From: SAR202 cluster bacterium AC-647-N09_OGT_505m | GTDB lineage: Bacteria > Chloroflexota > Dehalococcoidia > UBA2985 | Length of the DNA: 64,000 nt | Direction of reading: 5' to 3' | Assembly: GCA_009391225.1 (NCBI GenBank) | Contig: VEXC01000001.1 | Coordinates: 1 to 64,000, forward strand | Part shown: piece by piece, positions 15,903 to 25,613 of the stretch | How the letters are laid out: each line of letters starts with the position of its first letter | How positions within the stretch are numbered: the stretch's first letter is position 1 | Notes under the pieces: generated by a model | What the model was told of the DNA's origin: nothing | What the model saw: only the letters and a program-made list of their open reading frames with translations | The model's database searches: none | Made by a program: the position numbers and the translations under genes

Positions 15903-16808
15903 CTAGATAGCTATCACAGCAACTCCACCGACAATTAGGCTTGTTGAAAACACCTTGTTTAGCATAGTGCCAGGAGAAGTTTCTTCTCCAAGCGCTCCTT
16001 TCCAAATTGTGGCGATACACAGACTGTATAGCACTACAAACAATGCTCGAGTACCGAACACTGCCGAAACCAGGGATGCCGGCCCTATAGATAGCGCCCA
16101 TAGGAAGGTTATTAGGCCAATATTCGCTGTTATAAATTCGTTAGTGGAGACGAATAGAAGAGCAGGGCTTCGCTCTTTGAAAATTCGTTTAACATCAAAC
16201 CACGGTTCTGGTCTAAGGTTGAAAATCAAGAATATAATGCCTAGTGCTAGCATCCTTAATCCATGTGTAAATACCAGCGGTAATTCATCTAGAGCCAACT
16301 TGCCAATCACGCTAGCGGCACCAAAAAAGAAGGCCGATAGCATCAGCAAGTAAAACGATTTATCTAGGAATATATTCCCAGACGGCCCATCTGTCCGGAG
16401 TGATAGAAGCGTGCTGCCTACAACCGTTATAATTATCCCAATCCACTGAAGAGGTGTTATTACCTCATTCAGTATTGCTAATGCCAAGATAGCAGCAAAT
16501 ATTGGAGAGGACTGGGTTACAGGGATGGTTCTGGAGACTTCGTGAGTGTACAACACCCTTTGGGAAAGGATACCACTGAATCCGAAGAATGCTCCCGACA
16601 CCAATGCTGATAAGCTTGGTGCTATATTTGCACCATCCGGCACACCGGTGATTGTCAGAGTCGAAATCCCAACTGTTGTCTGAGCCATTCCGATTAGCAA
16701 CGGCAAAGTAAGCGGTGTCTTCGCGTACTTGTATATAACTGTTTTGTCCGAAATACTCACTATGGCTGTAATACCCCCACTTAGCAGGGCTATTAAAACC
16801 CACGGCAT
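15903..16808 (-). CDS. EamA/DMT-superfamily permease
   Basis: A 301-residue, ten-helix drug/metabolite transporter family protein with two EamA repeats. Repeat 1 begins MPWVLIALLSGGITAIVSIS, repeat 2 begins near LLMLSAFFFGAASVIGKLAL. Such carriers export amino acids, sugars or other metabolites; the substrate is not predictable here. I chose ATG 16808 because AGGAGG lies 6 bases before it; an upstream in-frame ATG (16886) would add a hydrophilic tail. A second EamA gene lies downstream on the same strand (17142), but about 330 bp upstream in transcript order, so an operon is uncertain. Confidence 0.88.
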   Translation of the reverse strand: MPWVLIALLSGGITAIVSISDKTVIYKYAKTPLTLPLLIGMAQTTVGISTLTITGVPDGANIAPSLSALVSGAFFGFSGILSQRVLYTHEVSRTIPVTQSSPIFAAILALAILNEVITPLQWIGIIITVVGSTLLSLRTDGPSGNIFLDKSFYLLMLSAFFFGAASVIGKLALDELPLVFTHGLRMLALGIIFLIFNLRPEPWFDVKRIFKERSPALLFVSTNEFITANIGLITFLWALSIGPASLVSAVFGTRALFVVLYSLCIATIWKGALGEETSPGTMLNKVFSTSLIVGGVAVIAI

Positions 16809-17141
16809 AGTTGCCTCCTGATACTCTGTATGAAGTAGGGGCACATGCGCATCATTATACTGGTGTATTAGTACGACAACTAGCACACAAACGCCAAGTA
16901 ACAGTTGCTTACAGGGGTGAATAGTTCAGGCATAAGTAGCTTCATCGATAAACACTGGTTTACACCTAGAGACAGGTGATCTCACTTTTTCCAAGCAACT
17001 TGTCATGGGTTAGACCCACATCACCAGCCCCATTATTATAGGCACGGAAAAACTCCCTGACCCTGTGGTAGAGAACCTCTTTCTTGTCCAAGAAGACAGA
17101 TTTGTGGGAAGGCTGAGTACCAAATTAGACTTCTCAATATG

Positions 17142-18011
17142 TCACCCATTTGCACTGAGTACAATTACTCCTGCAATAGTCAGAATCACACCGACCCACT
17201 GAAGTATGGATAATCTCTCCTTCAGGAAAACCACAGCCAACGACATGGTTACAATAGGATGCGCAGCCGCTAGTGGGGCAACCATGAATATCGGGGCCTG
17301 TGCCAGCCCTATTATCATACATATCAATCCAGCCACATCTAAGAGCCCTGTAGCTATTAGAGTGTGCAATCCCTTCCTCCCTGGAAGTCTTAGGGTAAAG
17401 CCAGAGCTTTGAAGCCAGATCCAGAGTAATATGACACTGACAAGACTGCCTACAAATGATGACATCATTGGTCCGGCTGCCTCCACTAGGTATTTGTATA
17501 GCAACGTAGCTATACCCATAAACAGCATGGAGGCTAAGCCGTATGCGAATCCGGTTGGTCTGCCTCTTGAAGATGATTGTAGGCCAGAAAGCATGATAAT
17601 ACCGATTGCGATTATGCCAATCACAAGTGCCTGGTATATGGACAGAACTTCGCCCAAGAAAATAAAAGCGAGTATTACAGCTACTGCAAACCATGCGGAC
17701 GAGACGGACGCGACAATGGAAACTGTTCCAGTCTCAAGCCCACGATAATATGAGACATAAGACAAGGCGAGAACAGCGCCAAGTAAGGGCCCTAATTTCC
17801 ATATCACTGGCCAGTCAATAGGGCTGTATAGCTGGCCTAAACATGCTTGTATAGCAAGAACCAATAGGGGTGGAAATAGGCTTAGGAAACGTACATAAAA
17901 TGCTGTTCTACTACTGCCAACCTGAGTCGCGTATAATTTGGCTAGATAATCAGCTACACCCCAGGAAACTAGCGAGATCAGTCCACAGAGTGCTCCTAAT
18001 GATATTGCCAT
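17142..18011 (-). CDS. EamA/DMT-superfamily permease
   Basis: A 289-residue ten-helix EamA family protein. The N-terminus MAISLGALCGLISLVSWGVADYL shows the usual repeat-1 helix with the W-G-x-x-x motif; repeat 2 starts around GFAYGLASMLFMGIATLLY. It ends with GVILTIAGVIVLSANG, the standard tenth helix. It is only distantly similar to the gene at 15903. Cytoplasmic-membrane exporter by family; cargo unknown. It precedes the other EamA gene on the same strand. Confidence 0.88.
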   Translation of the reverse strand: MAISLGALCGLISLVSWGVADYLAKLYATQVGSSRTAFYVRFLSLFPPLLVLAIQACLGQLYSPIDWPVIWKLGPLLGAVLALSYVSYYRGLETGTVSIVASVSSAWFAVAVILAFIFLGEVLSIYQALVIGIIAIGIIMLSGLQSSSRGRPTGFAYGLASMLFMGIATLLYKYLVEAAGPMMSSFVGSLVSVILLWIWLQSSGFTLRLPGRKGLHTLIATGLLDVAGLICMIIGLAQAPIFMVAPLAAAHPIVTMSLAVVFLKERLSILQWVGVILTIAGVIVLSANG

Positions 18012-18065
18012 CCTAGGAGTTTCTCATCAGATTGAGAAACTGACAATCAGCATCATAGAACTATT

Positions 18066-18191
18066 ATGGACATAGTTTCTTGGTTCCAGATAGCAGTGAT
18101 CTGTTTTGTGGGCGCAATCACACCAGGCCCGAGCCTCGCTTCAGCAAGTTCTTCGAGATCCTTGGAAGTGTATTCTTCTGATTCTAGTTGA
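18066..18191 (+). pseudogene. LysE/RhtB exporter, N-terminal remnant
   Basis: From ATG 18066 the plus strand reads IVSWFQIAVICFVGAITPGPSLA, the first helix and ITPGP motif diagnostic of LysE-type amino-acid exporters. After PSLA the frame loses hydrophobicity and stops at 18191 (41 codons, against about 200 residues in intact members). The rest of the gene is not found in the following bases. Confidence 0.7.
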
Positions 18192-18448
18192 CGCCAGATA
18201 AGCCCAGTTCGGTAGTGTCTTCCATTAGTCTCATTGACTGTGAGGCCAATTAGTAGATTGTCTGGAGCCAGGAGGTAAAGTAGGGGCACTGTGCTCTGGA
18301 TCCTCTTACCAGGAGAATCATCCGAATTTCTTCTGAACCTTCGCTAACATGGCTTCTCGACTGTAGCCACCTAGGGGTTCGACATTTAGGTAATCCAGTG
18401 TGGTAGGCCTGTCGTGTAGGGCGTTCCCTAATGGGTGAGGGCAATTAC

Positions 18449-18574
18449 CCCAATTATATCCAGCCAGGCGCATGCTGAGTCCCGGGGGCAGCATATGGAC
18501 ATTAAGACTCCCATGTCTGGACAAGCATCTCACATCATATCATTTCGTGCCTGATATTAACCTATCCAAAACGC
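18449..18574. repeat. Dispersed intergenic repeat, long copy (modules B plus C)
   Basis: CCCAATTATATCCAGCCAGG, CGCATGCTGAG, then 60 bp on ATATCATTTCGTGCCTGATA and TTAACCTATCCAAAACGC. Same order and spacing as 9619-9760, with the middle part diverged. It separates two decayed genes. Confidence 0.7.
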
Positions 18575-18618
18575 TAATTGCGGCAAGTGATAATGTGTTT
18601 GAAGGTTAGACTGTTTTG

Positions 18619-18976
18619 CTACAGCGCCTCAATAGCCTGTTCCAGTGTGTCGTCCGCTGTTGATGAGACCCATCGGCGGTTTGTGAGGCGTTTCCGATTA
18701 ACCTCAAGAATCAGATGAGATGCCGCTATCTGTTGCTGCACTATCCAGCAGGTTCGTCTTGACGTCTTTGGGTCTGATTCCTTCCTCTTCCGACAAACGA
18801 ACCATTATTCCGACGATCTGGTGCCTCATCCGAATCGGTAGCTTTCTTGTTTCTGCCAAGAAAGCAGCCAGGTCAGATGCTTGAGCCCAAGAGTCAGTTG
18901 TTGTGGCTAACATTGCCTCTCGGTTCACCTTAAGGGTCTCTATCATAGCGGCGTATGGAGTACCTCTATCAGCCAT
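18619..18976 (-). pseudogene. Argininosuccinate lyase-like (fumarase/aspartase superfamily) C-terminal remnant
   Basis: On the minus strand the frame from 18976 reads VNREAMLATTTDSWAQASDLAAFL and RMRHQIVGIMVRLSEEEGI, matching the C-terminal region of argininosuccinate-lyase-type enzymes (cf. ATDLADYLV...AHEIVG). It stops at 18704 in that frame. Shifting frame near 18725 restores ASHLILEVNRKRLTNRRWVS to a stop at 18619-18621. The catalytic domains are missing, so this is a frameshifted 3' remnant. Specific substrate cannot be assigned. Confidence 0.7.
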
Positions 18977-19369
18977 CGGAGCACTTAGATTGGCTCTTTA
19001 GATACCATTTGCTGAGAGATATCCTTAAGCAACGTTACGAAAGAAGCTATCCGTGAAGTAGATACGGTAATGGTACTACGCAAGATTCTGTGACTTGGCT
19101 TCCGAGATTCTGTACAGGGTGTTAGCAAGTAGATGGGCCATATCCGTAATACTCGGTCGACTCATGGATGCCATTGGTCAAAATGGCTCGCGAACTCGAT
19201 TCTCGCGAATGCAGGAAATGAAGCGTCAAGCTAAGACCTGCGTGCGGTGACCCAAAAGGGTTGTCCATCGTTGCAGACTTCATTATCATAATTATTAAAG
19301 CGGCTCCCAACTGTGAGGTTGCATCACCCAATTAGAGGGCGCTTAATAATGAAATTTGGAGGGAATGGC
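18977..19369. other. Intergenic upstream of enoyl-CoA hydratase
   Basis: No gene recognised. GGAGGG just before 19370 is the ribosome site of the next gene. Confidence 0.4.
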
Positions 19370-20140
19370 ATGGACGATCTTAAGCACGTGAAGTACGAGA
19401 AGACTGGGCGTATAGTAACCATTACCATGAACCGCCCAGAGAGACTCAACGCCTTTGGCCAAGAGTTGAGATCGGATACGGCTCAGGCATGGCAACAATT
19501 CATCCAGGACGATGACGCCTGGGTGGCGATTCTTACCGGTGCTGGCAGGGCTTTTTGTGCCGGCAGAGATATCAAGCAACAGGCTGAGGGGGCTCAGCGT
19601 AGTGATAGTGCCTCCTTGAACATCTACGGCCGCTACCACGTCCCAGACATTCCAAAACCTATTGTAGCAGCAGTAAACGGCTATGCTTTTGGCGCTGGCT
19701 TCTTCATGGTACTAGGGTGTGACATTCGTGTGGCCGCTGAGAGCGCTGTCTTCGCCATGACAGAGGTCCCCACAGCCTTTCTCGGACCCTATCACATGGC
19801 AGTTACCAACATCACCCCATGGGCCATCGCAACGGAGATAGGTTTGCTCGGCAACCGAATATCAGCCCAGAGGTGCTATGAGGTGGGGTTAGTGAACAAG
19901 GTCGTTTCCGACTCACAGGTTATGGAAGCAGCTTGGGAGTACGCCGAGCAGTTGGCCAAACTGCCTCCTCTTCATCTTCGCAAGACCAAGGAACTCATGC
20001 TCAAGACAAGGATATGGGCATCCCCAGAAGTAAGAGAGGAAGAACAGAGGGCTCGTGAGTTCCTCATGGGTCTGGAAGATACCAGAGAGGCGGCCAGGGC
20101 GTTTGTGGAGAAACGGGAGCCTATATTCGAAGCCAAATAG
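19370..20140 (+). CDS. Enoyl-CoA hydratase/isomerase family protein
   Basis: A 256-residue crotonase-family enzyme. It has NRPERLNAFG, the oxyanion-hole segments GAGRAFCAGRDIKQQ and GYAFGAGFFMVLGCDIRVAA, and the active-site region FAMTEVPTAFLGP with a Glu. The C-terminal REAARAFVEKREPIF helix is typical. ATG 19370 is preferred: GGAGGG lies 5 bases upstream, while the in-frame ATG at 19349 and the start at 19313 have none. It is a paralog of the gene at 6668 with a different active-site loop, so the two probably act on different acyl-CoAs. Monocistronic. Confidence 0.9.
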   Translation: MDDLKHVKYEKTGRIVTITMNRPERLNAFGQELRSDTAQAWQQFIQDDDAWVAILTGAGRAFCAGRDIKQQAEGAQRSDSASLNIYGRYHVPDIPKPIVAAVNGYAFGAGFFMVLGCDIRVAAESAVFAMTEVPTAFLGPYHMAVTNITPWAIATEIGLLGNRISAQRCYEVGLVNKVVSDSQVMEAAWEYAEQLAKLPPLHLRKTKELMLKTRIWASPEVREEEQRAREFLMGLEDTREAARAFVEKREPIFEAK

Positions 20141-20814
20141 AAGTCTGATTTCTTGAAGGCCCCCATAAACGGCGAATGACTCAGCCGGAAACAGTGAAAA
20201 CTACTGGACAATTTCCTTTGCCTGTCCGTATAAGAAATCATGGCGGAGGCCTGCGGTGCGCTGGCCATTTGTCTAACCCAGATTATGGCGCTCAAATAGA
20301 GCCTTCACACTGACGTGGATTGTGAGACTCTCAATGTCCTGTGAGTTGGGATTTGCCGGATAGAGGGAGCCTTTGAGTGTATGGTTCAGACAAAAGTTTG
20401 AAGGAATCACTCACATCGTTTGGACTGCTGGAGGATCCTACAACAGCTGCGAATCTGGGATGTATGACGAAAGGCTACCTCTATACCTTAGATCCTCCTT
20501 AAAGAGAAGTGAATGTAGGATACAGCAGTGGTAAAGCAAATCTCTTGTTCAGGCCCTAGGGGCATTTTTCAGCCTCATCTTGCTTTGAAATTCCAATTTA
20601 GACCTCGTTTAATCTACGCAAGTGTATAATATACATTGAGACTGTTGTTGCTGATTCCGACTCTATTAACCTAATTCAATGTCAATATCAATGTATGCAT
20701 CATGACATAGCAGCAGGTCACACCTTTTCCTAACTCAATCTTCGTAGTACGATCAGCCGTGCTAGAGTTGAGCAGGCGGGATAGCATTACTGGACGTATC
20801 TAGCCCTGAACGAG
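20141..20814. other. Intergenic; possible short remnant at 20176-20313
   Basis: A 45-codon frame starts at ATG 20176 (MTQPETVKTTGQFPLP...) and ends at 20313 with NPDYGAQIEP, faintly like the N-terminus of CaiB/BaiF CoA-transferases. I cannot support it firmly. A TATAAT occurs at 20635 without a clear -35. Nothing else is recognised. Confidence 0.3.
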
Positions 20815-21780
20815 ATGCAAAATAAAGATGGCGCTACCGCAATTGATGTGGTGTCTCCGGCCTACATTTGGTACGGTGGTTATCTGATGCCCTGGGACGC
20901 AGCGACAGTGCATATAACCGCCATGTCATGGACAGCAATCTCAGCTGTTTTCGAGGGCATCCGGGCCTATTGGAACTCGCAACAAGAAGAACTGCACATA
21001 TTCCGTCTGGATTCCCATATGCGCCGACTATGGGATTCAATGAAACTGATGCGTATGGATTGTCCTTACTCCCCTCTGCAGCTCACAGAGGCCATCATCC
21101 AACTTCTCCGGGCCAACCAGGTTAAGGAAGATACTTACATAAGCCCCTTTGCTTACTTCAGCGGCTCAGTACCGGGATACCAAGCTGCATACCAACAGCC
21201 AGGGAATGTTTATATAACCGCGCAACCGTCCACTTCCAACCTAAGCCGTAATCGTGGCAGCCGCTGTTGCATCAGTAGCTGGGTCCGCATAGCAGACAAC
21301 GTGATGCCTCCACGTGCCAAAGGAATCGCGAATTACCAGAATAGTCGCCTGGTATCTACTGAGGCTCAAATCAATGGCTACGACTCCGGAATCATACTTA
21401 ACAACCAGGGGAAAGTGGCCGAGGGTGCCTATGCCTGCATATTCATGGTGCGTGATGGCGTAGCCATAACTCCCCCAGTCACTGCGGGAATCCTAGAGGG
21501 AATCACCAGAGATACCGTAATTCGAATGTTCAAAGAGGATCTCGAGATACCGGTCGAGGAACGGGAAGTAGATCGCACCGAGCTCTACGTGGCGGATGAA
21601 ATCTTCCTCTGCGGAACCTATGCCGAAATAGAGCCTGTTGCGTCCGTGGACAGATACCGCACTGGCTCCGGACGACCAGGTCCCATCACACGACGCCTGC
21701 GGCGCCTCTATCGAGAAACAGTACATGGGAAAACTAGATCACACCCCCAATGGCTAACGCCGGTATATGGCCAGGCATGA
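20815..21780 (+). CDS. Class IV (branched-chain-type) PLP aminotransferase
   Basis: A 321-residue fold-type IV aminotransferase, like IlvE, which interconverts branched-chain amino acids and their 2-oxo acids. Visible are YIWYGGYLMPWDAATVH and AVFEGIRAY at the N-terminus, the PLP-lysine segment PRAKGIANYQNSRL, GYDSGIILNNQGKVAEGAYA with the conserved Glu, and TAGILEGITRDTVI. The usual SEGSGENIF is AEGAYACIF here, so substrate preference may differ. The C-terminus is basic and slightly extended (RRLRRLYRETVHGKTRSH). The upstream ribosome site is weak. Likely cytoplasmic and monocistronic. Confidence 0.88.
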   Translation: MQNKDGATAIDVVSPAYIWYGGYLMPWDAATVHITAMSWTAISAVFEGIRAYWNSQQEELHIFRLDSHMRRLWDSMKLMRMDCPYSPLQLTEAIIQLLRANQVKEDTYISPFAYFSGSVPGYQAAYQQPGNVYITAQPSTSNLSRNRGSRCCISSWVRIADNVMPPRAKGIANYQNSRLVSTEAQINGYDSGIILNNQGKVAEGAYACIFMVRDGVAITPPVTAGILEGITRDTVIRMFKEDLEIPVEEREVDRTELYVADEIFLCGTYAEIEPVASVDRYRTGSGRPGPITRRLRRLYRETVHGKTRSHPQWLTPVYGQA

Positions 21781-22009
21781 AGTCCGTACCACATATTCTG
21801 AGCACAGGATATAGCATGCAGAGCTAGATTCATTGGGTAACTACGAACGATAAGCGAAAGCTGACATTGTAGATTTAAGTTAGGATAAACGATATATTTG
21901 CATTGTATGGCTAATAAGCCTATTGGTTAGAGAGAATTCCTGCGAGCGGGCTGCTTGATGTCAAGCCAATCAAGAATACCGAAGCAGGCCTCATAGAAGG
22001 AGGGTCGCG

Positions 22010-23308
22010 ATACAGCAGACAAAACCAAGAATCTTCTACGGCTGGTGGATAGTGGCGGCTGGAGTCTTAACACACATCTTCTCCAGCATGACTTACGGCT
22101 ATGGTAAGAGCGTGTTCTACACAGTGCTAATTGCCCATTTTGGTTGGAGCAGGACACAGCTAGCGGCGGCTATCTCGCTATCTAGGCTTGAGACCGGGGT
22201 CCTGGGAGGAGTAGAGGGTTTCCTCGTCGATAAATTTGGGCCAAGGCCACTCATGGTCATGGGTGCAGTCATCATGGGCCTGGGCTTCATAATGCTGTCC
22301 AGGATCAACTCGCTCCTAGACTATTATCTGGTCTTCATATTCTTGATCGTAATCGGTCAGGCTTTTAGAGGGAATATCCCCCTGGACACAGCGGTGGCCA
22401 CCTGGTTCATACGGAGGCGCGGGACTGCCTTCGGACTGATAAGGGCAGCGACTGCCGTTGGCGCCGCTGGAGTAGTCTTTGTCGCCTGGTTTCTTACCGA
22501 ATACGGGTGGCGAGCATCCTTCGTCGCCATTGGTATCGGCACAATTGTCCTGGGAGTTCCAGCTGGTCTGGTTATGCGACGCAGGCCGGAAGTCTACGGC
22601 CTGCGCCCAGATGGTGACACCCCCGACACAAAGGCCGAGATTGGCACGGCCTCAACAGAAGAATCAGAACACTCCTCTCCGTCAGTGGCGGCAGAGACTA
22701 GCGATGTGGACATCGGGATGACAGTGCGAGAGGCCCTCACGAGCTGGCCGTTCTGGACCATCACCGCAGCATTTGCACTCCGCAGCGGGACAACCAGTGC
22801 AATCACCCTTCATGCAATCCCAATTGTGGAAGACATGGGATACTCGCGCACCTTGGCTGCCGGCGTTCTTGGCTCCATCGGCATGACCAGCCTGTTAGGC
22901 AGGGTAGGGGGGGGGGTTCTAAACGACATGTTTGGAACCAAGCGTGTAACGTTAGTCTTTATGACTACCTTAACCATCTCTTTTCTTATTCTAGCTCAGG
23001 CACAGACCATAGGGCATGTCTGGCTGTTCGTGGCCATATATGCCCCATCCTATGGAGCTTTGGCGGCAACTCTGCCAGCCATCAAAGGAGATTACTTCGG
23101 ACGAAGGTCTTTTGGCACAATTCTGGGCCTATCCGGGATACCGCACACCGGGTTGTCCATGTTATTCCCAGTTTTCGCCGCATGGGTGTACGACACCTCC
23201 GGAAGCTATAAAACAGCTTTCATTGTCTTTGCAGGAACCATGTTGGTGGCCACAGCAATGGTCGTGACCCTGAAGCCTCCCCGCTATCGTACCCAAAAGG
23301 ATACTTGA
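22010..23308 (+). CDS. MFS transporter, YGWW group, with apparent non-AUG start
   Basis: A 12-helix MFS carrier of about 430 residues, paralogous to 11373, 30310 and 31668. It carries motif A GFLVDKFGPRP, ATWFIRRRGTAFGL, and the conserved KGDYFGRRSFGTILG in the second half. The first helix must include FYGWWIVAAG, as in the paralogs. The first standard in-frame start (GTG 22052) would cut that helix. A strong ribosome site (AGAAGGAGGG) lies 5 bases before ATA at 22010, giving IQQTKPRIFYGWW. I therefore place the start there, as a rare AUA start or a mutated ATG. Likely imports a small carboxylate. It precedes the MoaD/MaoC cluster by about 110 bp. Confidence 0.82.
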   Translation: MQQTKPRIFYGWWIVAAGVLTHIFSSMTYGYGKSVFYTVLIAHFGWSRTQLAAAISLSRLETGVLGGVEGFLVDKFGPRPLMVMGAVIMGLGFIMLSRINSLLDYYLVFIFLIVIGQAFRGNIPLDTAVATWFIRRRGTAFGLIRAATAVGAAGVVFVAWFLTEYGWRASFVAIGIGTIVLGVPAGLVMRRRPEVYGLRPDGDTPDTKAEIGTASTEESEHSSPSVAAETSDVDIGMTVREALTSWPFWTITAAFALRSGTTSAITLHAIPIVEDMGYSRTLAAGVLGSIGMTSLLGRVGGGVLNDMFGTKRVTLVFMTTLTISFLILAQAQTIGHVWLFVAIYAPSYGALAATLPAIKGDYFGRRSFGTILGLSGIPHTGLSMLFPVFAAWVYDTSGSYKTAFIVFAGTMLVATAMVVTLKPPRYRTQKDT

Positions 23309-23417
23309 GTTGGCGACTCTGCAGTAGGAATGACAATCCCAAGCTTACCCCCCAGCACGGCATCAGCACTCTCTGCCCTGTGGCAAAGAGTAGCCTAGAT
23401 AAAGGATGGTGGCTCTG

Positions 23418-23762
23418 ATGACACAGCATACGACTAGCATAGGTGGTAATGTGGCTGGCGAAGTGGAGCGTAAGATACATATCGAGGTATATGGCTGGCT
23501 CACCAGTTACCTAGGAGGGAATGGAGGTGGACGTAAGCATTTCGAAGTAGATTTCTCTTTGGGAGAAACATTAAGAGAAGCGGTGTTCGGACTAAGCCAA
23601 GGATACCCTACCTTGCATCAGCGCCTCTGGAACCCACAAAATGGCCAGGTAGGGCCAAATATAGATTTCCTACTCAACGATGCTTATTTGGGGATAACCC
23701 GTAGTCTAGACAGCGAAGTACAGGACGGCGACAGGCTCACTATCCAAGAGCGATCTTCATGA
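23418..23762 (+). CDS. MoaD/ThiS-like ubiquitin-fold protein without C-terminal GlyGly
   Basis: A 114-residue beta-grasp protein. The pattern IHIEVYGWLTSYLGGN, then a strand/helix with GETLREAVFGLSQGYP, and the C-terminal DGDRLTIQERSS match the MoaD/ThiS superfamily of sulfur carriers. Characterised members end in GlyGly, which is thiocarboxylated; this one ends in SerSer, so it probably does not carry sulfur in that way. ATG 23418 is chosen; an in-frame upstream GTG/ATG at 23406 is possible. It is followed by two MaoC-type hydratase genes on the same strand, suggesting a joint operon. Function unknown. Confidence 0.7.
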   Translation: MTQHTTSIGGNVAGEVERKIHIEVYGWLTSYLGGNGGGRKHFEVDFSLGETLREAVFGLSQGYPTLHQRLWNPQNGQVGPNIDFLLNDAYLGITRSLDSEVQDGDRLTIQERSS

Positions 23763-23836
23763 CTGGGGTAACCACCACGTGTTGGTGGTGCTAGCGCGGC
23801 CAGGAAGAATTTTCCCTGGGGATAGGAGGCGTTGCC

Positions 23837-24313
23837 TTGACTGAAGAATCGGAATCACTCATTACGGAAGAGATGCGCGGCGTTATAGGAGTGGAATCAG
23901 AGCCAGGGGTCATAGAGGTCGAGAAGGAGACCATACGCAGGGTCGCAGACGCCCTGGGGGACACCAACCCCCTTTGGCGAGATGAGGAGTATTCCAAGTG
24001 GACTTCACACGGGGGAATTATCGCCTTTCCAATCGCTTTTCATCCCTCAACACGCGCCGGTAATCCCATGGCTACCTACGACAGCTCTGCTCGAGGTGGC
24101 GCCGTTGCTGGCGACGAATGGGAATTCTTCGAGTCCATCCGGCCTGGGGATACAATCATCCTGACCACCAATGTGGTTGACTTCTTCGAGAGGGACGGGC
24201 GAGATGGGAAGCTGCTGTTCACAGTTACAGAAACGAAGTACAAGAACCAGCACAATCGCGTTGTAATGGTGCAACGCCGAACCGGCGTTGGCTTCGGGCC
24301 AAGGAATCAGTAA
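23837..24313 (+). CDS. MaoC-type dehydratase, FAS1-like N-terminal domain subunit
   Basis: A 158-residue hot-dog fold protein of the FAS1-like/MaoC N-terminal dehydratase family (Pfam MaoC_dehydrat_N). The helix VEKETIRRVADALGDTNPLW with the following FPIAFHP is typical of the family. It probably pairs with the next gene to make a two-chain enoyl-CoA hydratase. The start is TTG at 23837, with TAGGAGG 7 bases upstream. The spacing to the next gene is 11 bp, so the two are translated together. Confidence 0.85.
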   Translation: MTEESESLITEEMRGVIGVESEPGVIEVEKETIRRVADALGDTNPLWRDEEYSKWTSHGGIIAFPIAFHPSTRAGNPMATYDSSARGGAVAGDEWEFFESIRPGDTIILTTNVVDFFERDGRDGKLLFTVTETKYKNQHNRVVMVQRRTGVGFGPRNQ

Positions 24314-24324
24314 GGAGGCCACAG

Positions 24325-24759
24325 ATGGCAGAGAAACTTTACTATGAGGATGTCACCGAGGGGATGGAGATTCCAGCCTTGGCGAAAGTGGCCACCTCCA
24401 GGGCGTTGGTCATGTATTGTGCTGCCTATGAAGACTTTTCCGAGATCCACCACGATAAGGATGCCGCCCAGCAAGCTGGATGGCCCAGCACCGTGGTTCC
24501 AGGCTTGTTTACCAGCGCCTTCCTGGCACAGATGCTCACCGACTGGATTACCCCAGATGGTACCATCAAGAGACTGAAGGCCAATTACCGCCGCCCTCAC
24601 TTTGCCGGTGAGACTATCATCTGCAAGGGAAAGGTAGACACCAAGCGAATAGAGGATAGCGAACACCTAGTGGAGTGTGAAATCTGGGCGGAGAATGCTC
24701 AAGGAGAGCGGAGCACGCTTGGCAGCGCCGTGATCACCATACCTTCCAGAGGTGGTTGA
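24325..24759 (+). CDS. MaoC-type dehydratase, catalytic hot-dog subunit
   Basis: A 144-residue MaoC/hydratase-2 fold protein. The helix ATSRALVMYCAAYEDFSEIHHD holds the hydratase-2 D-x(4)-H-like catalytic pair, and RLKANYRRPHFAGETI is the common substrate-strand motif. With the FAS1-like partner just upstream it should form a heterodimer that hydrates trans-2-enoyl-CoA. AAGGAGGCC precedes ATG 24325. Last gene of the MoaD-like/MaoC set. The pathway substrate is unknown; an adjacent organic-acid carrier and nearby enoyl-CoA hydratases fit acyl-CoA breakdown. Confidence 0.87.
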   Translation: MAEKLYYEDVTEGMEIPALAKVATSRALVMYCAAYEDFSEIHHDKDAAQQAGWPSTVVPGLFTSAFLAQMLTDWITPDGTIKRLKANYRRPHFAGETIICKGKVDTKRIEDSEHLVECEIWAENAQGERSTLGSAVITIPSRGG

Positions 24760-25613
24760 CCGTTGACCAAGGAAGGTCACAGAGAAAGACTCTTTTTCGT
24801 CAGTGGTATATGTGGCTAATCACCTCCCACGCTCCGTATGTTGCTTCGCACCAGATGGTTACCGATTCGAATTGGCGGTGGGTGTAAAGAGGTACCCAGA
24901 TGTCCATCTGTTGTATATGTCCAGTTGACGGGTATACATCAGTGGAGGCCATCTAATCCAGCTTGAAACCATAGCCGTCCCATTCAAAATCAAGAGCCAG
25001 TAAACAGGTCAACTCATTATCTCTGTTGAAAACATTAACACTTCGGAATCGGATTTGCTGGAAGCATTGGGTCGATTACTTTTCTAACTGAGTATGACCT
25101 ATTTTGAGGGCGCTGCACCAGCCTGTTTAATCACTAGAGATTAGTGTGGTCTGGCCATCATTCTCCCAAGAATATCGATTCCCACAAAACGATTCCACGA
25201 CATCGGTAGGTCAGGCTGGTGAAAGTTTGTTTACTGGGTAGTAACTATAGTTGCCTCGATTGGTTTGATTAGCACTTCGGAGTAGGTCTTGCTATACTGG
25301 AGGATGAGTGACATTGGTTTGCTTATCTTTTGTTTGTGCTTATCACTGCGACTTCCCTTGATGCTATAGCTCTGATTGTTGTATGGATTATTTGGTTTTG
25401 TCAGTAAGGGGTGACTCATATCAGAACAAGTATGGGGCAGGCACACGGCAAGCTACCTCACAATAGCCTTGTGAATCTTGATGACATCTCCTTGACTAAC
25501 AGATATATGCTTTACAAAACTGCAAGCGCCCCCCTGAGGAGCTCTCAGTAAGAATGGATTTACTATGGGGCCTTGCTCTAAGGAGTTCAGGTGTTTGAAT
25601 CCCACAAGATACG
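24760..25613. other. Long intergenic region
   Basis: No supported gene in 850 bp. Two loosely similar segments (TTAACACTTCGGAATCGG.. near 25036 and TTAGCACTTCGGAGTAGG.. near 25268) hint at old duplicated coding debris, but I cannot assign it. No terminator with a T-run was seen for the convergent genes on either side. Confidence 0.35.
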
